Below, one piece after another: positions 32,575-35,121 of a stretch of 35,121 nt of DNA. Below the pieces are notes generated by a model that did no database searches, was not told where the DNA came from, and worked only from the letters and a program-made list of their open reading frames with translations. Position numbers and translations under genes: made by a program. Source of the DNA: Rhizobiaceae bacterium (lineage in GTDB: Bacteria; Pseudomonadota; Alphaproteobacteria; Rhizobiales; Rhizobiaceae); assembly GCA_027000565.1 (NCBI GenBank), contig JALTNS010000438.1, positions 1 through 35,121 on the forward strand, written 5' to 3'. The stretch's first letter is position 1; each line of letters starts with the position of its first letter.

Positions 32575-32736
32575 GTTTTCTCCAAATACAAAACCTTGAT
32601 CAATTTGTTTTATTCTTATTCAGAAATAGTCTGACTGCAAATAGTGGTCTGCTGCATGCGCGCCTCGCCATTGATTTTATCATCGTAGCCCACGTGCAGC
32701 GCGAAATATCGGTGAGCAAATCATAGCGAGGTTGAT

Positions 32737-32752
32737 TTCATCAAAAGATGAA
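32737..32752 (-). terminator. Weak stem-loop after the methyltransferase gene
   Basis: TTCATC pairs with GATGAA over an AAAA loop (plus strand), about 22 bases beyond the methyltransferase stop on the minus strand. There is no long T tract, so termination is uncertain. Confidence 0.3.
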
Positions 32753-32774
32753 GCGCTCTGCCAATTTGCTCAAG

Positions 32775-33458
32775 TCAAAGGAATACATCACAGCGATACC
32801 AGCTCTCAAGGTAGGCTCCGGTGTCATCGTGTTTGAGTGCCTGGTCGAAAATGTTCGAAAATTTCACCATGTCGTCGTTGGTTATAGTTCGTGATGCATC
32901 AATTGCCTGCATTTCGGCTATGAGTGCAGCAGCGGAATCTACCCGGTATTTTTCGGCAAAAAAAGTAGTAGACAGGCGCTTTAGCTCTCCAAAATCCACA
33001 ATATTGGCCAGAGTATCTTGCGCCTGTTGGTAAACCTCTTTTTCATCGTCAATCAGGCGAAAAACCGGAAAGGCCGGATCGTCTGCCTCGGGTTCAAGCA
33101 CCACGATTTTGCCGGTCGTTTTTGCAATCCGCCTGGCTTCGTTTATTGCCGCCGCCATGTCGGGAATATGATGCAGGCTTTTTGAAAATATAACATAATC
33201 CGCCGAACCATCATCCAGCCCGGTATTTTCTCCGTCGGCATTAATGTATCGCGGGCCACCGCCCTTCGATTTTGCGATTTTGAACAATTCACCACCGGGT
33301 TCGATGCCCGTGATCATTCCGCCCTTGCCAGCCAGATGGCGACCAAGTTCGCCGCTACCGCAGCCGATATCGACGATATGTTGGCCTTTCAGGTTTTCTC
33401 CGCAAATTTCGGTAATGACGTCGATAGAGGATTTGAAGGGCCGATTGGTATTTCCCAT
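32775..33458 (-). CDS. SAM-dependent class I methyltransferase
   Basis: 227 residues. Motif I is VDIGCGSGELGRHLAGKGG, then GIEPGGELF as the acidic loop for the SAM ribose, INADGENTGLDDGSADYVIFSKSLHHI as motif II, and KIVVLEPEADDP. These mark a class I methyltransferase of the Methyltransf_11 type; the acceptor substrate is unknown. It starts 3 bases after the stop of the GbdR-like regulator gene and would be cotranscribed. The C-terminal 90 residues, with FGELKRLSTTFFAEKYRVD, are not recognised and may bind the substrate. Confidence 0.88.
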   Translation of the reverse strand: MGNTNRPFKSSIDVITEICGENLKGQHIVDIGCGSGELGRHLAGKGGMITGIEPGGELFKIAKSKGGGPRYINADGENTGLDDGSADYVIFSKSLHHIPDMAAAINEARRIAKTTGKIVVLEPEADDPAFPVFRLIDDEKEVYQQAQDTLANIVDFGELKRLSTTFFAEKYRVDSAAALIAEMQAIDASRTITNDDMVKFSNIFDQALKHDDTGAYLESWYRCDVFL

Positions 33459-33461
33459 TAA

Positions 33462-34505
33462 TTATTCCACCGCCGCCAGTGCTTTGTGATCAACCCGTTC
33501 CTGTTGCGGCGAGCGGGCGTACAACTCGCGGTAACACTTGGAAAAATGTGAAGCGGAGACAAATCCACATGCAATTGCCACTTCGACAATCGGCAGCGAT
33601 GACTGGACCAGCAGGTGCCGCGCCCGATCGAGCCGGATTTCGAGATAATAGCGTGCCGGAGAACGGCCCAGATGCTGGCGGAAAAGCCGTTCGATTTGAC
33701 GCCGTGAAAGCCCGGCAAAGTCGGCAATTTCCGGCAGGCTCAAAGGTTCCGACAGATTTGCTTCCATCACTTCGATGATTGACAGTATCTTGGTGTTTTG
33801 CACCCCGAGCCTTGCACGAAGCGGTAACCGTTGGCGGTCGTGGTGGCTGCGCACCCGGTCGGTCAGCGCCTGTTCGCAAATCGAGTTGATCATCGCATCG
33901 TCGTGGTCTTCACCGATTAAAGATAACATCATATCGAGTGCTGCCGTTCCCCCGGCACAGGTGTAGATGTTGCCATCAGCTTCAAAAAGATCAGCATAAA
34001 CTTCAGCCTTGGGAAATTCCTCTGAGAAACCGGGAAGATTTTCCCAGTGGATGGCGCAGCGTTTGCCGGCAAGCAAACCTGCCCTCGCTAATATATAGGC
34101 GCCGGTGCACAAGCCGCCGACGGAAACACCGCGGTTGTGTTCTTCACGAAGCCAGGCAAAAACTGATTTATTGGAGAACTTCTCGACATTCACACCGGCA
34201 CATACAAACACCATTGAAGGGCGATCCTTGCCAGAAAGCAGTTTTCGTTCCTGATCAAGACTGGTGTTGATGTCGACGGTTACCCCATTGGATGCCGTTA
34301 CCGGCGCACCATCATAAGAAGCCAGCCGCCAGCGATAGGTTTCATATCCGGCCATGCGGTTGGCCAGACGCAGGGGTTCGACCGCTGTGGCAAATGCCAG
34401 CATCGAAAAATCAGGCACCATAAAAAACACAATCGAGCGTTTGACTTCATCAATGTTCTGGTTATTGCGGGGAGCCTTGTGGCCCCTTTGGCTGGTTTCA
34501 TGCAT
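33462..34505 (-). CDS. GlxA/GbdR-type transcriptional regulator (DJ-1/PfpI domain + AraC HTH)
   Basis: 347 residues from the ATG at 34505, supported by GAGG six bases upstream; starts at 34517 or 34532 lack that spacing. The N-terminal domain (about 20-190) is a DJ-1/PfpI-like fold with FFMVPDFSMLAFATAVEPLRLANR and GLCTGAYILARAGLL around the conserved nucleophile-elbow cysteine. The C-terminal AraC domain has two helix-turn-helix units (LPEIADFAGLSRRQIERLFRQHLG and IVEVAIACGFVSASHFSKCYRELY). GbdR of Pseudomonas, which controls choline/betaine catabolism, has this architecture. The DMGDH-like and RACo-like neighbours favour a similar role here. Confidence 0.9.
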   Translation of the reverse strand: MHETSQRGHKAPRNNQNIDEVKRSIVFFMVPDFSMLAFATAVEPLRLANRMAGYETYRWRLASYDGAPVTASNGVTVDINTSLDQERKLLSGKDRPSMVFVCAGVNVEKFSNKSVFAWLREEHNRGVSVGGLCTGAYILARAGLLAGKRCAIHWENLPGFSEEFPKAEVYADLFEADGNIYTCAGGTAALDMMLSLIGEDHDDAMINSICEQALTDRVRSHHDRQRLPLRARLGVQNTKILSIIEVMEANLSEPLSLPEIADFAGLSRRQIERLFRQHLGRSPARYYLEIRLDRARHLLVQSSLPIVEVAIACGFVSASHFSKCYRELYARSPQQERVDHKALAAVE

Positions 34506-34627
34506 GACTGGCCTCATCAAACCGGCAAACAAATTGCCTGATTTGAAACCATGGCAGAACTCTCAAAATTGCGAAAGCAAAAATTTTAGTTACACTGTTC
34601 CCGCATGTATGAAAACAGTCAGGTGAT

Positions 34628-34659
34628 GAGCCAGATATCCGACTAACGCGTTCTGGCTC
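34628..34659. other. Stem-loop over the stop codon of the corrinoid activator gene
   Basis: GAGCCAGA (34628-34635) pairs perfectly with TCTGGCTC (34652-34659) over a 16-base loop that contains the stop codon. There is no T tract. It might stabilise the 3' end of the message. Confidence 0.3.
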
Positions 34660-35121
34660 GCCTGCGCCTGCGGCCACCGTCGCTGCCGTTTGGACCACTG
34701 GCATCACCACTACCCGAATTCCTTGCAGGCAAAGTAACGATGCTTTCCAGCTTGGGAAAGGTTTCCACCTTGTTGGGAAAGGCCATGGCATTGACAAAGT
34801 GTTCCTGAAACTTTGGTTCAAGAGCTGTTTCTATCTTCTCGATATTCCTGACAGTTTGCTCAATTTCGCGGCGGTAATCACGGTTTAGCAGCGCCATGCG
34901 CGCGCCGGTGCCGGCTGCATTGCCAACCGCCTTGACCTTGTCAATTTCGCAATCGGGAATAAGACCGAGAACCAGCGCATATTTAGGATCAATGAACGAA
35001 CCGAACGCGCCTGCAAGGCGGATGCAATCGACCTCGGTAATTTCAAGCTTGTCCATCAACAGGCGAACACCGGCATAAAGGGCGGCTTTTGCCAGTTGAA
35101 TGGCCCGCACATCGTTTTGGG
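34643..35121 (-). CDS. RACo-type corrinoid activation protein / DUF4445 (partial, N-terminus beyond window)
   Basis: The open frame enters from the right edge (QNDVRAIQLAKAAL) and ends at the TAG at 34645-34643; about 158 residues of the C-terminus are seen. YAGVRLLMDKLEI, VDCIRLAGAFGSFIDPKYALVLGLIPDCE and VGNAAGTGARMALLNRDYR are typical of the ASKHA-type C-terminal domain of DUF4445/RACo proteins, which use ATP to re-reduce the cobalamin of corrinoid methyltransferase proteins. The very basic tail (GGRRRRRARTR) is odd. The expected N-terminal 2Fe-2S ferredoxin domain would lie outside. With the GbdR-like regulator downstream, this suggests a cobalamin-dependent demethylation locus. Confidence 0.85.
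   Translation of the reverse strand, partial: QNDVRAIQLAKAALYAGVRLLMDKLEITEVDCIRLAGAFGSFIDPKYALVLGLIPDCEIDKVKAVGNAAGTGARMALLNRDYRREIEQTVRNIEKIETALEPKFQEHFVNAMAFPNKVETFPKLESIVTLPARNSGSGDASGPNGSDGGRRRRRARTR

Overview
The window looks like chromosomal DNA of an alphaproteobacterium, most likely a marine or soil member of the Hyphomicrobiales or Rhodobacterales type, with roughly balanced base composition. This is inferred from gene families typical of that class: a DUF1489 protein, large CUT1 sugar transport parts, a GlxA/GbdR-type regulator, a DMGDH/GcvT fusion protein, a RACo-type corrinoid activator and an rlmB-tRNA-Tyr-tRNA-Gly block. There is no rRNA and no CRISPR array. No stretch longer than about 300 bases is without a gene.

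Layout. (1) 1-7246 is a sugar uptake and catabolism divergon. An aldo/keto reductase (cut by the left edge), a ribokinase-family kinase, an RbsD/FucU mutarotase and the ABC ATPase lie on the minus strand. A Tat-exported binding protein and two permeases lie on the plus strand. The shared intergenic region carries a perfect palindrome next to a TTGACA box. A 264-bp element with terminal inverted repeats and TA flanks sits exactly between the two permease genes. (2) 7367-14019 holds an L-serine deaminase, an AT-rich orphan gene bracketed by a duplicated serine deaminase tail, a membrane adenylate cyclase, and a tight four-gene run: a small membrane protein, a diaminopropionate ammonia-lyase-like PLP enzyme, an M24 hydrolase and an EutA-like Asp/Glu racemase-family enzyme. 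This run partly resembles ectoine-degradation gene sets but is not identical to any I recognise. (3) 14066-20724 is mostly housekeeping: a small membrane protein, a biotin-dependent carboxylase alpha subunit, DUF1489, an MntH-type transporter, an SCP2-like protein, a small secreted protein, RlmB, tRNA-Tyr(GTA) and tRNA-Gly(TCC).

(4) 20735-28999 is a lipid-linked sugar locus. It has a HAD-UbiA fusion (phosphoribosyl-polyprenyl-phosphate synthase-like), a DprE1-like FAD oxidase, an extended SDR, a small EamA/SMR carrier that could act as a flippase, a GT-C-like membrane glycosyltransferase and a class III aminotransferase, with a ten-helix EamA transporter gene inserted on the opposite strand. 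Together they could make, flip and transfer a polyprenyl-phosphate pentose (D-arabinose- or D-ribose-like, possibly aminated). (5) 29234-35121 is linked to methylamine or betaine metabolism: a dimethylglycine/sarcosine dehydrogenase-like protein, an AT-rich orphan gene, a SAM methyltransferase, a GbdR-like regulator and the C-terminal part of a corrinoid-activating protein (RACo, DUF4445), cut by the right edge.

The most unusual items are the small element separating the permease start codon from its ribosome binding site, the serine deaminase tail duplication around a foreign-looking gene, the PLP lyase-M24-racemase operon, and the lipid-linked pentose cluster containing an aminotransferase.
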